Of a stretch of 64,000 bases of DNA, positions 1 to 9,272 are shown one piece after another; the first letter of the stretch is position 1; each line of letters begins with the position of its first letter. Position numbers and translations under genes: made by a program. The notes below the pieces were generated by a model. The model was not told the origin of the DNA and did no database searches. It worked only from the letters and a program-made list of their open reading frames with translations. This DNA comes from Chrysiogenes arsenatis DSM 11915 (GTDB taxonomy: Bacteria; Chrysiogenota; Chrysiogenetes; Chrysiogenales; Chrysiogenaceae), in NCBI RefSeq assembly GCF_000469585.1, contig NZ_AWNK01000007.1, positions 1 to 64,000 of the forward strand, in the 5' to 3' direction.

Positions 1-203
1 CCCATTCTTTCCATAGAGCGGTGCAGAAAGCCAATAACCGGCTCTGCTTCCACCACAATTTCACCATCAAGCTTCAGCATAATTTGCAGAACGCCGTGGG
101 TCGAAGGGTGGTGTGGCCCCATGGCCAAGGTCATTATGTCACTTTCGTAGTCGTGTTTGATGACCTGCGGGGGCAAAGGTGTTGCACAGGGTGTTGTGGT
201 CAT
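1..203 (-). CDS. nuoD: NADH-quinone oxidoreductase subunit D, 3' part beyond the window
   Basis: This is the N-terminal 67 residues of the 49-kDa subunit of respiratory complex I, which helps form the quinone-binding site. The diagnostic stretch [13 protein letters not shown] is visible, followed by [19 protein letters not shown], both hallmarks of NuoD. The start codon overlaps the nuoC stop (ATGA), so the two genes are translationally coupled. NuoC and NuoD are therefore separate polypeptides here, not fused as in Escherichia coli. The rest of the gene lies off the left edge. Identification is secure from the motif and the A-B-C-D gene order. Confidence 0.95.
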   Translation of the reverse strand, partial: MTTTPCATPLPPQVIKHDYESDIMTLAMGPHHPSTHGVLQIMLKLDGEIVVEAEPVIGFLHRSMERM

Positions 204-829
204 ACTTTCAAACTCCCGTCGGTATTCGGAACAAAGTCTTTGCGGAGCGTGTGCCCTACGGTATCGTCCGGCAAGAGGATGCGGCGCAGGTCAGGGTGAC
301 CAGCGTAGCGGATTCCCATAAGGTCGAACGATTCGCGCTCGTGCCAATCAGCCGTTGGCCAGATGGCGCTGACGGAAGGCAATGTCACTGGCTCATTCTT
401 GTTTGCCGTGCGGTATTGCACACAGAGCTGCCACTTATTGGCAATACGGTGGATATGGAGCACGGTGCCAAAGCACTCTTTGTACTCAACACCGGAAAGG
501 CAGTCGAGGAAGTCGAAGCCACCGGCTTTTAGATTGGTGCAGAAAGCAACCACTTGGTCGGGCGTGATGGTGACGATATGCCACTGATTGGCATCCGTTC
601 CTTGATATTCTGTCCCGTCAAATCCTTGCATAAAGCCAGCCAGCCATGCTGGAGCTTCCGGCTTTGGCGCGGGAGTCGCTGCTTCGGCAGGCGCTTCAGA
701 AGCACTTGCAGAAGCAGGAGCAGCTTCGCCACTGGCGGCAGCGGCCGCTTTCTTGGCAGCAGCAGCTTTTTTCAGCTCTTCAAGCTGTTCGGGGGTGAAT
801 TTCGGTTTTGGTTTCTGTTCTTCAGACAT
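200..829 (-). CDS. nuoC: NADH-quinone oxidoreductase subunit C with Ala/Pro-rich N-terminal extension
   Basis: Subunit C (30-kDa) of complex I, part of the peripheral arm next to NuoD. The C-terminal half carries the family signature [20 protein letters not shown] and ends near the usual ILLPDD region. The first 75 or so residues form a Lys/Ala/Pro-rich extension ([20 protein letters not shown] and onward) that ordinary NuoC lacks. The ATG at 829 was chosen because it sits behind a clear GAGGGGA ribosome site and one base after the nuoB stop; a longer reading frame upstream only runs inside nuoB. The extension is probably disordered, and its role is unknown. Confidence 0.93.
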   Translation of the reverse strand: MSEEQKPKPKFTPEQLEELKKAAAAKKAAAAASGEAAPASASASEAPAEAATPAPKPEAPAWLAGFMQGFDGTEYQGTDANQWHIVTITPDQVVAFCTNLKAGGFDFLDCLSGVEYKECFGTVLHIHRIANKWQLCVQYRTANKNEPVTLPSVSAIWPTADWHERESFDLMGIRYAGHPDLRRILLPDDTVGHTLRKDFVPNTDGSLKV

Positions 830-830
830 C

Positions 831-1460
831 TTATTCCCCTCCCAGAATGATCGGGTAATGCTTGCCCTCGACATAGTTCGGGTTGAGTGAACCGTCTTTA
901 AGTCGTTTTGCCTGTTTGCCAACATAATCTTTGCGCTTCAACATCTTTTGACGACGAATCTGATGTTGTAGCGTGATGATGCCGTGGAACAAGGCCTCTG
1001 GACGTGGCGCGCACCCAGGGATGAAAACATCAATAGGAATGTAGTCAGGGACGTTGTGCACAACCGATGGCGAATACTTGAATATCCCGCCGGTGATCAC
1101 GCAGTTCCCCATCGCAATCGCATATTTAGGTTCTGCGATCTGTTCCCACAGGGTAACAACTTGCGGCATCATCTTTTTGGTGATGGTACCAGCTAAAATC
1201 ATCAAGTCGGCTTGACGGGGAGAAGCGCGGAAAACTTCCGACCCGAAACGGGCAATGTCGTGTTGTGGACACGAAGAAGAGATCATTTCAATACCACAAC
1301 ATGCCGTCGCATACGATAGTGGCCAGAGTGAGTTTGAGCGTCCCCAGTTGTAAATAAACTCCAAAGAGGTAACGATGACACTTTGTGAAACATCAGTTTG
1401 AGAGTTGTCGCAGACGTCGACCTGATACGATTTGGTAATAACGCCGTCTTTTACGTCCAC
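831..1460 (-). CDS. nuoB: NADH-quinone oxidoreductase subunit B (N2 cluster)
   Basis: Complex I subunit that binds the terminal iron-sulphur cluster N2, which passes electrons to quinone. The tandem cysteines in ATACCGIEM, the cysteine in SSSCPQHD, and the later GNCVITGG and [12 protein letters not shown] segments give the complete ligand set. The start is a GTG at 1460, inside the end of nuoA, behind an ideal GGGAGG site; an in-frame GTG seven codons upstream at 1481 has no good ribosome site. The gene overlaps nuoA by ten bases. After the conserved core there is a basic tail ([19 protein letters not shown]) that is longer than in many homologues. Confidence 0.95.
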   Translation of the reverse strand: MDVKDGVITKSYQVDVCDNSQTDVSQSVIVTSLEFIYNWGRSNSLWPLSYATACCGIEMISSSCPQHDIARFGSEVFRASPRQADLMILAGTITKKMMPQVVTLWEQIAEPKYAIAMGNCVITGGIFKYSPSVVHNVPDYIPIDVFIPGCAPRPEALFHGIITLQHQIRRQKMLKRKDYVGKQAKRLKDGSLNPNYVEGKHYPIILGGE

Positions 1461-1810
1461 TGCAATCCTCCCTTTCTCCACGCGTACGCCAGTGCAATCA
1501 CGAGGATAGCGACGAAAGCAAACATCTCAATCAACGCTAAAATCCCGAGATCGTGAAACGCTACCGCCCAAGGGAAGATGTAGATCGTTTCAATTTCGAA
1601 CACAAAAAAGAGCAACGCATAGAGATAGTATCCAATGTGATACCGACTCTGTGAGTCGCTCGTCGGCTCCATGCCGCATTCATAGGTTGTGTACTTCAGC
1701 CTCGTCCCGAATTTTGGTCCCAGTAACCAGGCCAAGGTTACCAGGGCAGTTGGCATCAACACCCCAATAACGATGATTCCGAGCAGTGGGCCGTACCCGT
1801 CAAGTACCAT
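1451..1810 (-). CDS. nuoA: NADH-quinone oxidoreductase subunit A
   Basis: Small membrane subunit of complex I with three predicted transmembrane helices (about residues 6-30, 60-83 and 88-112). The family marker YECGMEPTSDSQSRYHIGYY is followed by LLFFVFEIETIYIFPWA. The ATG at 1810 follows an AGAGGAG ribosome site. An open frame continues 54 codons upstream, but it lacks that site and family similarity. It is the first gene of the nuo operon and probably reads from the promoter at about 1950-1978. Confidence 0.93.
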   Translation of the reverse strand: MVLDGYGPLLGIIVIGVLMPTALVTLAWLLGPKFGTRLKYTTYECGMEPTSDSQSRYHIGYYLYALLFFVFEIETIYIFPWAVAFHDLGILALIEMFAFVAILVIALAYAWRKGGLQWT

Positions 1811-1949
1811 AGCAGCTCCTCTAAAACGTAAAATAGATCGAACTAAATGCCATATATCAAAGGCGCTCAGCGCCATGTGCGACAACTCGTTCTGTCCCTG
1901 TCTGAAGGCAAACTCTAGGCGCGCCAAAGGCACAGAAACGATCGGCGGA

Positions 1950-1978
1950 AACATAGCATGGATTGTATACAATATCCA
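1950..1978 (-). promoter_or_regulatory. Candidate nuo operon promoter with a palindromic operator-like spacer
   Basis: On the minus strand, TGGATA (1978-1973) and TATGTT (1955-1950) are separated by 17 bases. The -10 element is preceded by TGC, an extended -10. The spacer contains the perfect 12-base palindrome ATTGTATACAAT at 1962-1973. A regulator bound there would block or control nuo transcription. The promoter call is by eye only. The remainder of 1811-2112 holds no gene that I can support. Confidence 0.45.
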
Positions 1979-2044
1979 CTGCCTCGCTGATCTTTTTCGC
2001 CAGAAATTTTCAATTCATGATTCAATTGCATATTTCCCTTTTGA

Positions 2045-2075
2045 ATGACAAAATTGCGCAAATGTACGGTATACT
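2045..2075 (+). promoter_or_regulatory. Candidate smpB promoter
   Basis: TATACT at 2070-2075 is a good -10 hexamer. ATGACA at 2045-2050 is a possible -35 with a 19-base spacer, which is long. It lies just upstream of the GTG start of smpB and diverges from the nuo promoter. Confidence 0.3.
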
Positions 2076-2112
2076 CGCCGTGAAAAAAAAGAAGATAGAA
2101 CAAAGGTGTGAC

Positions 2113-2562
2113 GTGTCCATAAAAATAGCTGCCGAAAATCGTTCTGCACGACACAATTACGAATTTGTTGAAACATGGGAAGCGGGAATAGTTCTGAAAG
2201 GCTCAGAGGTGAAAAGTATTCGCCAAGGGAAAGCGAGCCTGAAGGAAGCCTTTTGCCGCGTTGATGGTGGTGAAATATCGCTCCTGCAGTGCCATATTGC
2301 GCCCTACGAAGAAGCGGGGAATTTTGCCCCCGATCCCATGCGTCCGCGTAAGCTCCTGATGCACAAAGCCGAAATTCTGAAAATAGGCGCGCATGCACAG
2401 CAGATGGGGCTTGCTATCGTCCCCGTGAAAATGTACTTTAAACAGGGTAAGGTCAAATTGGAAATTGCTCTTGCCAAAGGGAAAAAGCTGCACGATAAGC
2501 GGGAATCGCTGAAGAAAAAAAGCGCCGAGCGTGAAGTGCAACAAGCCCTAAAAGGTCGTTGA
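2113..2562 (+). CDS. smpB: SsrA-binding protein SmpB
   Basis: SmpB binds tmRNA and brings it to stalled ribosomes for trans-translation. The 149-residue product has the family landmarks ARHNYEF, WEAGIVLKGSEVKSIRQGK near the N terminus and a basic tail (KGKKLHDKRESLKKK) that inserts into the mRNA channel. The start is taken as GTG at 2113 behind AAAGGTG. The frame stays open for 50 codons upstream, but those codons look like promoter DNA and would make the protein too long. It is immediately followed by its partner RNA gene, ssrA. Confidence 0.95.
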   Translation: MSIKIAAENRSARHNYEFVETWEAGIVLKGSEVKSIRQGKASLKEAFCRVDGGEISLLQCHIAPYEEAGNFAPDPMRPRKLLMHKAEILKIGAHAQQMGLAIVPVKMYFKQGKVKLEIALAKGKKLHDKRESLKKKSAEREVQQALKGR

Positions 2563-2602
2563 TTGTCTGTAGACAGTCCGTTGAGCATCCATCCTCAAGC
2601 TT

Positions 2603-2958
2603 GGGGGCGCAATGGTTTCGACGGGAGTGACAGAAGTAACTGCCGCATGCCAGGGGGCTGGTGGCCCTGTAAAAACCAGCAAAATAATAACTGCTAACGA
2701 AGAAAACGTTGTAGCAGCCGCAGCGTAAGCTGCGGAGCACCAGAGAGTCTCAGCCTGCGGAGACAATCTGGCACTCAACCTAGCAGGATGTTCTGAGGGG
2801 AATGCTTCCCGACCTTCAGCGAGGATACCTGGGAAAATCGGCGAAAAACACCCTGTCGTTCGGGGACCAATCGCTTAAAATCAAATCGATCGACTAAGCA
2901 TGTAGACGCGTTATGAAAGGACTTTCGGACAGGGGTTCGACTCCCCTCGCCTCCACCA
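2603..2958 (+). ncRNA. ssrA: Transfer-messenger RNA (tmRNA)
   Basis: The 5' end GGGGGCGCAATGG and 3' end CGCCTCCACCA pair to form an alanine-tRNA-like acceptor stem with an encoded CCA. The T-arm GGTTCGACTCC is present. The tag frame begins at GCT 2693 and reads ANEENVVAAAA before TAA at 2726-2728. The stop lies in the usual GC-rich hairpin (GCCGCAGC/GCTGCGG). The length, about 356 nucleotides, is typical of one-piece tmRNA. The exact resume codon is inferred from the usual GCN-AAC pattern. The gene sits next to smpB and is followed by a strong terminator. Confidence 0.96.
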
Positions 2959-2980
2959 GTTTCATTCTGGTGAGCAACTC

Positions 2981-3022
2981 AAGAACGGAATTATCGTTAC
3001 GATGATTCCGTTCTTTTTTTTT
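2981..3022 (+). terminator. Rho-independent terminator of ssrA
   Basis: AAGAACGGAAT pairs with ATTCCGTTCTT around a small extended stem (TATCG/CGATG), followed by a run of nine Ts. Confidence 0.92.
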
Positions 3023-3066
3023 CGTATTCTGTGATGGGAGTGGTTCTACTGACAACCGAAGAGCGT

Positions 3067-5583
3067 TTACACTTGTGGGCGCATTGTCTGTAGCCACTTG
3101 TTTAGCGTGTCGAAGAGCACATGCCGCTTGACCGGTTTTTCAAGATACCCATTCATCCCGACGGTTGCCCCGCGTTCGCGGACTTCGGCGCTTGTAGCGG
3201 CGCTGAGCGCCAGAATGGGAATATCGGGATGCACGCGGCGGATTTGGCGTGTTGCTTCGTACCCGTCTAATACGGGCATTTGCAAATCCATCAGGATCAG
3301 GTGAAATTGCTGGGTTGTAGCGAGGGAGACCGCTATTTCACCATTGGTGGCAACGCCAATGGTTGCTCCGGCGCTACTGAGTAAATGGCAAATAACTTCG
3401 GTGTTGATCGGATGATCTTCGACAACGAGAATTCGGAAACCTTGTAGTGACGGGAGTTCATGCTCAGTAGTAAACGTTATATCATGGGAATCTTGGGGCG
3501 TACTGATTGAAAAAGGTATCTGGATCTGCACGGTTGTTCCCTGTGCAAGAGCACTCGAGACATTGACGCTTCCATCCATTAGAGTCACGAGCCGTTGTAC
3601 GATTGTCAGACCGAGTCCGGTTCCGCCATAGCGCCGCGTGATGGAAGTATCGGCCTGCGCATATGGTGTAAAAAGGCGATCGATGCTCTCTTCTGTCATG
3701 CCGATCCCCGTGTCTTGGACGGTAAAAGAAAGCGTAGCACGTTGGTTGACCATGTCTTGCTCGTGTACCTTAACTTCCAGCACGATCTGGCCGTGCTCAG
3801 TGAACTTGATGGCATTGCTCGCAAGGTTGGTGAGTATTTGTGTGAGCCGGATGGAGTCGCCTACAACCGTGGGCAAATCGGTGGGGCAAAGGATAGTAAG
3901 CGTCAACCCTTTTTCTATGCACGTGTCGGCAAATAGGTCGTGAATCGACGAGGTTACTTCCGATACCGAAAACGGGCGGTGTTCCAGTTCTACTTTTCCC
4001 GCCTCTATTTTTGAAAAATCAAGAATATCATTAAGAATACCCATCAGCAGTTGGGAAGAACGGTAGATTTTCTGCATGTAGCTTGCATGCTCTCCATGGC
4101 TAAATCTATCGAGTACGATTTCCGTGAGAACGAGAATTGCATTGAGCGGGGTGCGAATTTCGTGACTCATGTTGGCCAGAAATTCCGATTTGGCTTTATT
4201 GGCCGCTTCTGCCTGAAATGCGAGGGCGTTGGCGCGCGCAACGGCTTCTGTGAGTTTTTGGTTTACTTCTCGGAGCTCATCCTGCGCGAGTTTGCGATTG
4301 ACGGTTTCCCACGCAAGGTCGGCATATTTTTGTAATACCGAAACGTCTTCTTCGGTGTAATCCGTTTTTTTATTCCCCACGCCGAGGATGGCGACAATTT
4401 TCCCGTCGCGCAGTATCGGGATAACGAGTTCACGAACGATAGGAGCGTGACCTGCGGGGAGTCCTTTTTTGTGGGTAAGGTTCATGTAGTCGTTGTGAAT
4501 GACCGGTTTGCGTTGGCGCACGCAATCAACCCAGACACCGGCACGGGAAATAGGATAATGGGTGCCAGCACCTTCAGCGGTACACATTTTCTGGAGCGTG
4601 TTACTGGACCAGGTTTGCAATGAAAGGGTTTCTTGATCGGGATCGACAAAGTGGTAAAAACCGATTTCACTATCGCTCAGCGTTTCCGCTTCATCAAGAA
4701 AAAGCTGGAGGACTTCTTTGACGGTGTGGTTTTCGGCATATTCCACCAGTCGCAATTGTGCCGACTGGAGATCTTCCAACTTTTTGCGGTGGGTGATGTC
4801 GCCGTAAATTCCCAATAACGCAAAAGGGGTTCCTCCCTGATCGCAGAGCGGTGCTTTTGAGGTATCAATCCAGAGGCGTCTGCCATCTGCTCGTTGAAGC
4901 GGCTCAATGATATGGACTCTGGGTTTGCCGGTACGCATAACGGCAAGGTCGTCTGCGCGATAAGCATCCGCTTCTTCGCGTGGCCACGGGAGATCGTAGT
5001 CAGTTTTGCCGACAATATCATCACTCTTTGCAATTCCGACTTCACGAGCAAAAACTTCGTTACAGCCAAGGTACTTTCCTTGGGTATCTTTCCAGAAAAC
5101 GGCTTGCGGAATGGTATCGAGGATTTGTTTTAAAAGGGCGCGGTTTTCGAAAATAGTCTCTTCGTCATTTTTTCGATCGGTAATGTCGCGGATATAGCCG
5201 TGCCACAAGACACTTCCGTCGGCAAGCATTTCTGGTCGAGCCACGCCGCTTACCCAGCGTATCCCGTGTTCGGGAAGAGTAACGCGATAGTCACACTCCC
5301 ATACCTCAAGCGTTTGGAACGAGTGTTGGATTGCGTCGGAAACTCTCCCCCTATCGTCAGGATGTATGCGGGAAAAAACCGGCGATGCGTCGTCGCGAAC
5401 CTGTTCTGGAGTAACCGCGTAAATAGAGCGAATGTGCTCTGTAGCAAACGGAAAACAGCTTTTCCCATCAGGGAATACGCGATATTGATAGAGAAATCCC
5501 GGCACTTGACCAGCAAGATTTTTTAATAAGGATTCATCGTCTGGGCTCTTTATTGGCTCCTGAGGCGTATTACTTGCGTCCAT
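3067..5583 (-). CDS. Cytosolic hybrid sensor histidine kinase (PAS-PAS-GAF-HK-REC)
   Basis: An 838-residue multidomain sensor with no transmembrane segment, so it should sense a cytoplasmic signal. Domain order: PAS with PAC (about 20-138), second PAS with PAC (about 148-268), GAF domain (about 285-430), short coiled coil, HisKA with phospho-acceptor His474 in NMSHEIRTPL, HATPase (N box NLASNAIKF; G boxes DTGIGM and GGTGLGL), then a C-terminal receiver with Asp766 in LILMDLQMP. Signalling would go from His474 to Asp766 and on to an unidentified partner, since no cognate output gene is adjacent. The ATG at 5583 follows AAGAGG; an upstream frame extension overlaps the promoter. Confidence 0.93.
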   Translation of the reverse strand: MDASNTPQEPIKSPDDESLLKNLAGQVPGFLYQYRVFPDGKSCFPFATEHIRSIYAVTPEQVRDDASPVFSRIHPDDRGRVSDAIQHSFQTLEVWECDYRVTLPEHGIRWVSGVARPEMLADGSVLWHGYIRDITDRKNDEETIFENRALLKQILDTIPQAVFWKDTQGKYLGCNEVFAREVGIAKSDDIVGKTDYDLPWPREEADAYRADDLAVMRTGKPRVHIIEPLQRADGRRLWIDTSKAPLCDQGGTPFALLGIYGDITHRKKLEDLQSAQLRLVEYAENHTVKEVLQLFLDEAETLSDSEIGFYHFVDPDQETLSLQTWSSNTLQKMCTAEGAGTHYPISRAGVWVDCVRQRKPVIHNDYMNLTHKKGLPAGHAPIVRELVIPILRDGKIVAILGVGNKKTDYTEEDVSVLQKYADLAWETVNRKLAQDELREVNQKLTEAVARANALAFQAEAANKAKSEFLANMSHEIRTPLNAILVLTEIVLDRFSHGEHASYMQKIYRSSQLLMGILNDILDFSKIEAGKVELEHRPFSVSEVTSSIHDLFADTCIEKGLTLTILCPTDLPTVVGDSIRLTQILTNLASNAIKFTEHGQIVLEVKVHEQDMVNQRATLSFTVQDTGIGMTEESIDRLFTPYAQADTSITRRYGGTGLGLTIVQRLVTLMDGSVNVSSALAQGTTVQIQIPFSISTPQDSHDITFTTEHELPSLQGFRILVVEDHPINTEVICHLLSSAGATIGVATNGEIAVSLATTQQFHLILMDLQMPVLDGYEATRQIRRVHPDIPILALSAATSAEVRERGATVGMNGYLEKPVKRHVLFDTLNKWLQTMRPQV

Positions 5584-5628
5584 TCGCGACCTCTTGGTGA
5601 TGAAGCTCCTTGGCAAACACACGCCTTT

Positions 5629-5657
5629 GGTATAGTTTCTCCTCCTATTACTGTCAA
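5629..5657 (-). promoter_or_regulatory. Sigma70-type promoter of the hybrid kinase
   Basis: On the minus strand, a perfect TTGACA (5657-5652) is separated by 17 bases from TATACC (5634-5629), leaving a leader of about 40 bases before the ATG at 5583. Confidence 0.7.
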
Positions 5658-5749
5658 GCTGATTGCACGATATGGTTTGTGGAATAGGGTTTCACAATAG
5701 CGTAAAACGGCTCCTGTGATTGTTTTTGTGCTAAAAACGGAGGAAACAT

Positions 5750-6883
5750 ATGGCCATCTTGAAAAGAAATATACTGCTTGTGTCGCTCTTGGTTCTTGCT
5801 ACTGGAGCTGCCAGCGCGACGACGCTTCGCGAGATGGCTGGTCAGATGATGCTGGTTGGGTTTCGTGGGCTGACGATACCCGCAACAAGCCCACTGGTGC
5901 AGGATATTGCTGCGGGGTATGTTGGGGGAGTTATTTTGTTTGATCGTGATGTGTTGACGGGAAGTCGTCAACGCAATATTGAGAGTGTGCCGCAAGTGCG
6001 CGACCTTATCGCTTCGCTTCAATACAGAGCGCCTTTGCCGCTGTTTATCGCGGTTGATCAGGAAGGGGGGCGCGTGAGTCGGCTGAAGTCGGAGCATGGA
6101 TTTCGCGCTCTGGCATCGCATGCTCAGCTTGGTGCGGGTGACGTGGCGAGAACATTTCGCGAAGTTCGTGACACGGCTCGTGAGCTGGCAGCGGTCGGCA
6201 TAAATCTCAATTTTGCACCGGTGCTTGATCTCAATACCAATCCTGAAAACCCGGTGATCGGAAAACTTGGGAGAAGTTTTTCCGCCGATCCCGAGCAGGT
6301 GGCGCGTCACGGTGCACAGTATGCTGCTGCATTGCGTTCCGAAAAAATTATTCCGGTACTGAAGCATTTTCCCGGACATGGCAGTTCACAGCACGATTCC
6401 CATCTTGGTTTTACCGACATTACACACACGTGGACGCCCCAAGAGCTTGAACCGTATCGGATGCTGATTGCGGACGGCTTTCATGGAATGGTGATGACGG
6501 GGCATATTTTCAATCAAAACATTGATCGCCATTTTCCTGCAACCCTCTCTGCTCCTGTTTTGCAGGGAATGTTGCGTCGCGAGCTTGGTTTTCAGGGCGT
6601 AATCGTCTCTGACGATATGCAGATGAAGGCCATTACAGAGCACTACGGATTTGAGGAAGCTATCCGACAGGCAATTCTGGCGGGGGTCGATATCCTTTTG
6701 TTCGGCAACAATCTTGAGTACGATCCGCACATTGCGCGTAAAGGGGTAGAAATTATTGTGCAACTCGTGGAGCAGGGGGTGCTGAGTCAGGAGCGCATTT
6801 GGGAATCGTATCAGCGGATTTGCGAACTAAAACAGCAGGTTGGTATTGCGAGCTGTAAATATGATGATAAAGTAACAAAATAA
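5750..6883 (+). CDS. Secreted beta-N-acetylhexosaminidase, glycoside hydrolase family 3 (NagZ-type)
   Basis: GH3 enzyme that removes N-acetylglucosamine from muropeptides or other glycans. The product is 377 residues with an N-terminal signal peptide (about 1-22, LLVLATGAASA), so it acts in the periplasm or outside the cell rather than in the cytosol like E. coli NagZ. The NagZ His/Asp catalytic loop KHFPGHGSSQHDSH is at 205-218, and the nucleophile region GVIVSDDMQMKAI is near 288. DQEGGRVSRL is at 103-112. The ATG follows GGAGGAAACAT. It may start the transcription unit that continues 83 bases later into the pilus genes. Confidence 0.92.
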   Translation: MAILKRNILLVSLLVLATGAASATTLREMAGQMMLVGFRGLTIPATSPLVQDIAAGYVGGVILFDRDVLTGSRQRNIESVPQVRDLIASLQYRAPLPLFIAVDQEGGRVSRLKSEHGFRALASHAQLGAGDVARTFREVRDTARELAAVGINLNFAPVLDLNTNPENPVIGKLGRSFSADPEQVARHGAQYAAALRSEKIIPVLKHFPGHGSSQHDSHLGFTDITHTWTPQELEPYRMLIADGFHGMVMTGHIFNQNIDRHFPATLSAPVLQGMLRRELGFQGVIVSDDMQMKAITEHYGFEEAIRQAILAGVDILLFGNNLEYDPHIARKGVEIIVQLVEQGVLSQERIWESYQRICELKQQVGIASCKYDDKVTK

Positions 6884-6966
6884 ATTATTCGATAAATTAG
6901 TTTCCATATTTGCCAAAACAGTGTTATGAATCTCAGAAAGCCATTGTTTTGTGGCGAGGAGGATTG

Positions 6967-8595
6967 ATGGCAGGTATGAGATGTGTTCTGATACTTATCG
7001 TGTCTTTTCTATTGCTGAGCGGATGCCGGACGCTGCATACTGGTGCATCACTTCCTGGCGAGCGGCACATAGCGCCGCCTGAAATGCCGACATTGGCACA
7101 TGCTCCGCCGATTATTCAGCATATTCCCATCATTCCACCGCTGGACTATCACCACGAACTTGAACGCTACACCGTATCGGTTTTTGATGTTCCCATCCGC
7201 GAGCTGCTTTTTGCTTTATCCCGTGATACCGCTATCAATGTCGATATTCACCCAGATATTATGGGGTTGGTTACGATCAATGCGGTGAACCAGACGCTCC
7301 CGCAAATCCTCACGCGACTTTCCCGTCAACATCCTATTCGGTGGCACTATCAGCCTCCACACCTTTCAGTTTTTCCCGATACCCCGTTCCTGAAAACCTA
7401 CGAAATAGATTACGTTAATGTCAGCCGTCGCTCGACAGGAACCGTGAGTGTGTCGAATTCAGTGGCGGCGACCGGAACGCTTGGTATTGGTGGCGATAGT
7501 GGGGGCATCGCCAGTGGCAATGATTCCACGACCCACATGCAGCAGCAATCGAGCAATCTTTTCTGGGAAACTATGATAGCCAACCTCCGTGTTATTCTTG
7601 AAGAGGATATCAACAGTAGTGCGTTGTCGCGCAATATCCTTGTCAACCCTGAAAATGGGCTTGTGAGTGTCCGTGCCACCGCCGCGCAGCACGATGAAAT
7701 TCGGCTATTTTTGAACACCGTTGTGGCGCGTGCGCTGAAACAAGTTTTGATCGAAGCAACCGTGGTGGAAGTAACGTTGAACGATACGTTCCAGATGGGG
7801 ATTGACTGGTCAGCCTTTCGCCTTGGAAATGCTTCGGTCGCGGGCATCGAGCAGAGTGTCATTGGCGCAAATTTCGCGGCTTCGCCACTCACCACAATGG
7901 TGATGAGCCGCACCACCAGTCAGAGTGATCTTGGGTTAACCGTAAAAATGCTGGAACAATTTGGCAACATCAAAGTCCTTTCTACGCCACGTGTCATGAC
8001 GCTGAATAACCAAACTGCCGTGCTGAAAGTGGTAGACAATATCGTTTACTTCTCGGTTAAAATTTTTGCCGAAGTCCATAACGTCGGCGACAATCAAGTT
8101 ATTGTCCACCGCTACGAAACCGGCATTAAAACCGCTCCGGTTGGTTTTGTGATGACCGTTACCCCGCAAATTAGCGCCAATAATCTGGTTACGCTCAATA
8201 TTCGTCCAACGATTTCCCGCATCATAGGCTATTCAACGGATCCCAACCCCGACCTTGCCAGCGCCAGCGTCACGAACCTTGTTCCCGATATTCAGGTACG
8301 CGAGATTGAGTCGATTTTGCGTATTCAAAGCGGTGCCGTCGCGGTATTAGGTGGGCTGATGCAGGACACAATCAATAACGACGTGGCCGGTGTTCCCATT
8401 TTATCGCGCCTTCCCTTTCTCGGTTCGGTGTTTTCGTATCAAAGTGATCAGAAATCAAAGACCGAGCTGGTAATTTTTATTCGACCCATCGTGGTTCAGC
8501 ATGCTGGAAATGGCGAAACGCTGCCATATTTCGCTGAATACCTCAAAGAAGCGACCACCGCCACCGCTGGCAGAGAGTTGAGGAGTGAGCCATGA
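6967..8595 (+). CDS. System 1: secretin lipoprotein of an MSHA-like pilus (MshL/PilQ family)
   Basis: Outer-membrane secretin subunit, 542 residues, forming the channel for pilus or pseudopilus passage. The signal peptide ends in a lipobox (LLLSGC, Cys20). After it come an STN/N0-type domain (VFDVPIRELLFALSRDTAIN, about 70-120), a Gly/Ser-rich loop (about 165-195), an N-domain, and the secretin beta-barrel, ending in the classical PILSRLPFLGSVFS signature near residue 480 and LVIFIRPIVV. The ATG at 6967 is preceded by GAGGAGGATTG; the 19 upstream codons are not needed. It heads a long overlapping operon. Sequence style is closer to MshL than to PilQ because AMIN domains are absent. Confidence 0.88.
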   Translation: MAGMRCVLILIVSFLLLSGCRTLHTGASLPGERHIAPPEMPTLAHAPPIIQHIPIIPPLDYHHELERYTVSVFDVPIRELLFALSRDTAINVDIHPDIMGLVTINAVNQTLPQILTRLSRQHPIRWHYQPPHLSVFPDTPFLKTYEIDYVNVSRRSTGTVSVSNSVAATGTLGIGGDSGGIASGNDSTTHMQQQSSNLFWETMIANLRVILEEDINSSALSRNILVNPENGLVSVRATAAQHDEIRLFLNTVVARALKQVLIEATVVEVTLNDTFQMGIDWSAFRLGNASVAGIEQSVIGANFAASPLTTMVMSRTTSQSDLGLTVKMLEQFGNIKVLSTPRVMTLNNQTAVLKVVDNIVYFSVKIFAEVHNVGDNQVIVHRYETGIKTAPVGFVMTVTPQISANNLVTLNIRPTISRIIGYSTDPNPDLASASVTNLVPDIQVREIESILRIQSGAVAVLGGLMQDTINNDVAGVPILSRLPFLGSVFSYQSDQKSKTELVIFIRPIVVQHAGNGETLPYFAEYLKEATTATAGRELRSEP

Positions 8596-9272
8596 CACGA
8601 AATGTTGTATTGGCTGGTTTGGTGCTCTGGCTTTTCGTTGGAGTGGTCGCAGCTCAGGCGTTACATCAACCCATTTTTGAAAATGTAACGCCACCGACCT
8701 TGCACCACGAAATAACAGTAGCGAACGACCATCTGATTCATGGTCGCTTTCAAGAGGCGGATCTCCACTATCAATCAATTCTTGATCGGTACCCCGCACA
8801 TCGTGGTGCTCAACTTGGTGTCGCCTCGGCGGCTACGATGCAGGGAAAGCTCCAGCGCGCCGCAACTCAGCTACGCCAGATACTCGAACTCCATCCCACC
8901 GATCCCTTTGCTTTGGCCGGGCTGGCAATGTTTGTACCCGTCACAAACCGTGAGCGGCACGAGAGCGGATTGAAGCAGGCACTGGAGGCGACACCTGAAG
9001 TTGCGGAACTCCATTTCGCGCTTGGGAATTTTTACGCCAACCAAGAGCGTTGGCCAGAAGCCGAACTGAGCTATCGACACGCTGTAGCGCTTGCGCCACT
9101 CCAGATAACAACATATTTTTTCAACCATGCTATCGCGCTCGAATATGTCGGTGACTATTCCGCAGCGGTAGCAAGCTATCAGCGGGCGCTGGATGATGCG
9201 AAACCACACGAACATGCCCTGCGTGACACCATTGCGCAGCGCCTTGAGGCGCTGAAAGCGGTACGCCCATGA
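8592..9272 (+). CDS. System 1: exported TPR protein (MshN-like)
   Basis: A 226-residue protein with an N-terminal hydrophobic signal or anchor (about 5-22) followed by about five tetratricopeptide repeats (for example RFQEADLHYQSILDRYP, KLQRAATQLRQILELHP, RWPEAELSYRHAVALAP, DYSAAVASYQRALDDA). Such proteins act as pilotins or scaffolds for secretin and inner-membrane pilus complexes. Its place between the secretin and the ATPase is where MshN sits in MSHA operons. It overlaps both neighbours by ATGA junctions, so stoichiometric co-translation is likely. The exact role is inferred from position. Confidence 0.8.
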   Translation: MTRNVVLAGLVLWLFVGVVAAQALHQPIFENVTPPTLHHEITVANDHLIHGRFQEADLHYQSILDRYPAHRGAQLGVASAATMQGKLQRAATQLRQILELHPTDPFALAGLAMFVPVTNRERHESGLKQALEATPEVAELHFALGNFYANQERWPEAELSYRHAVALAPLQITTYFFNHAIALEYVGDYSAAVASYQRALDDAKPHEHALRDTIAQRLEALKAVRP

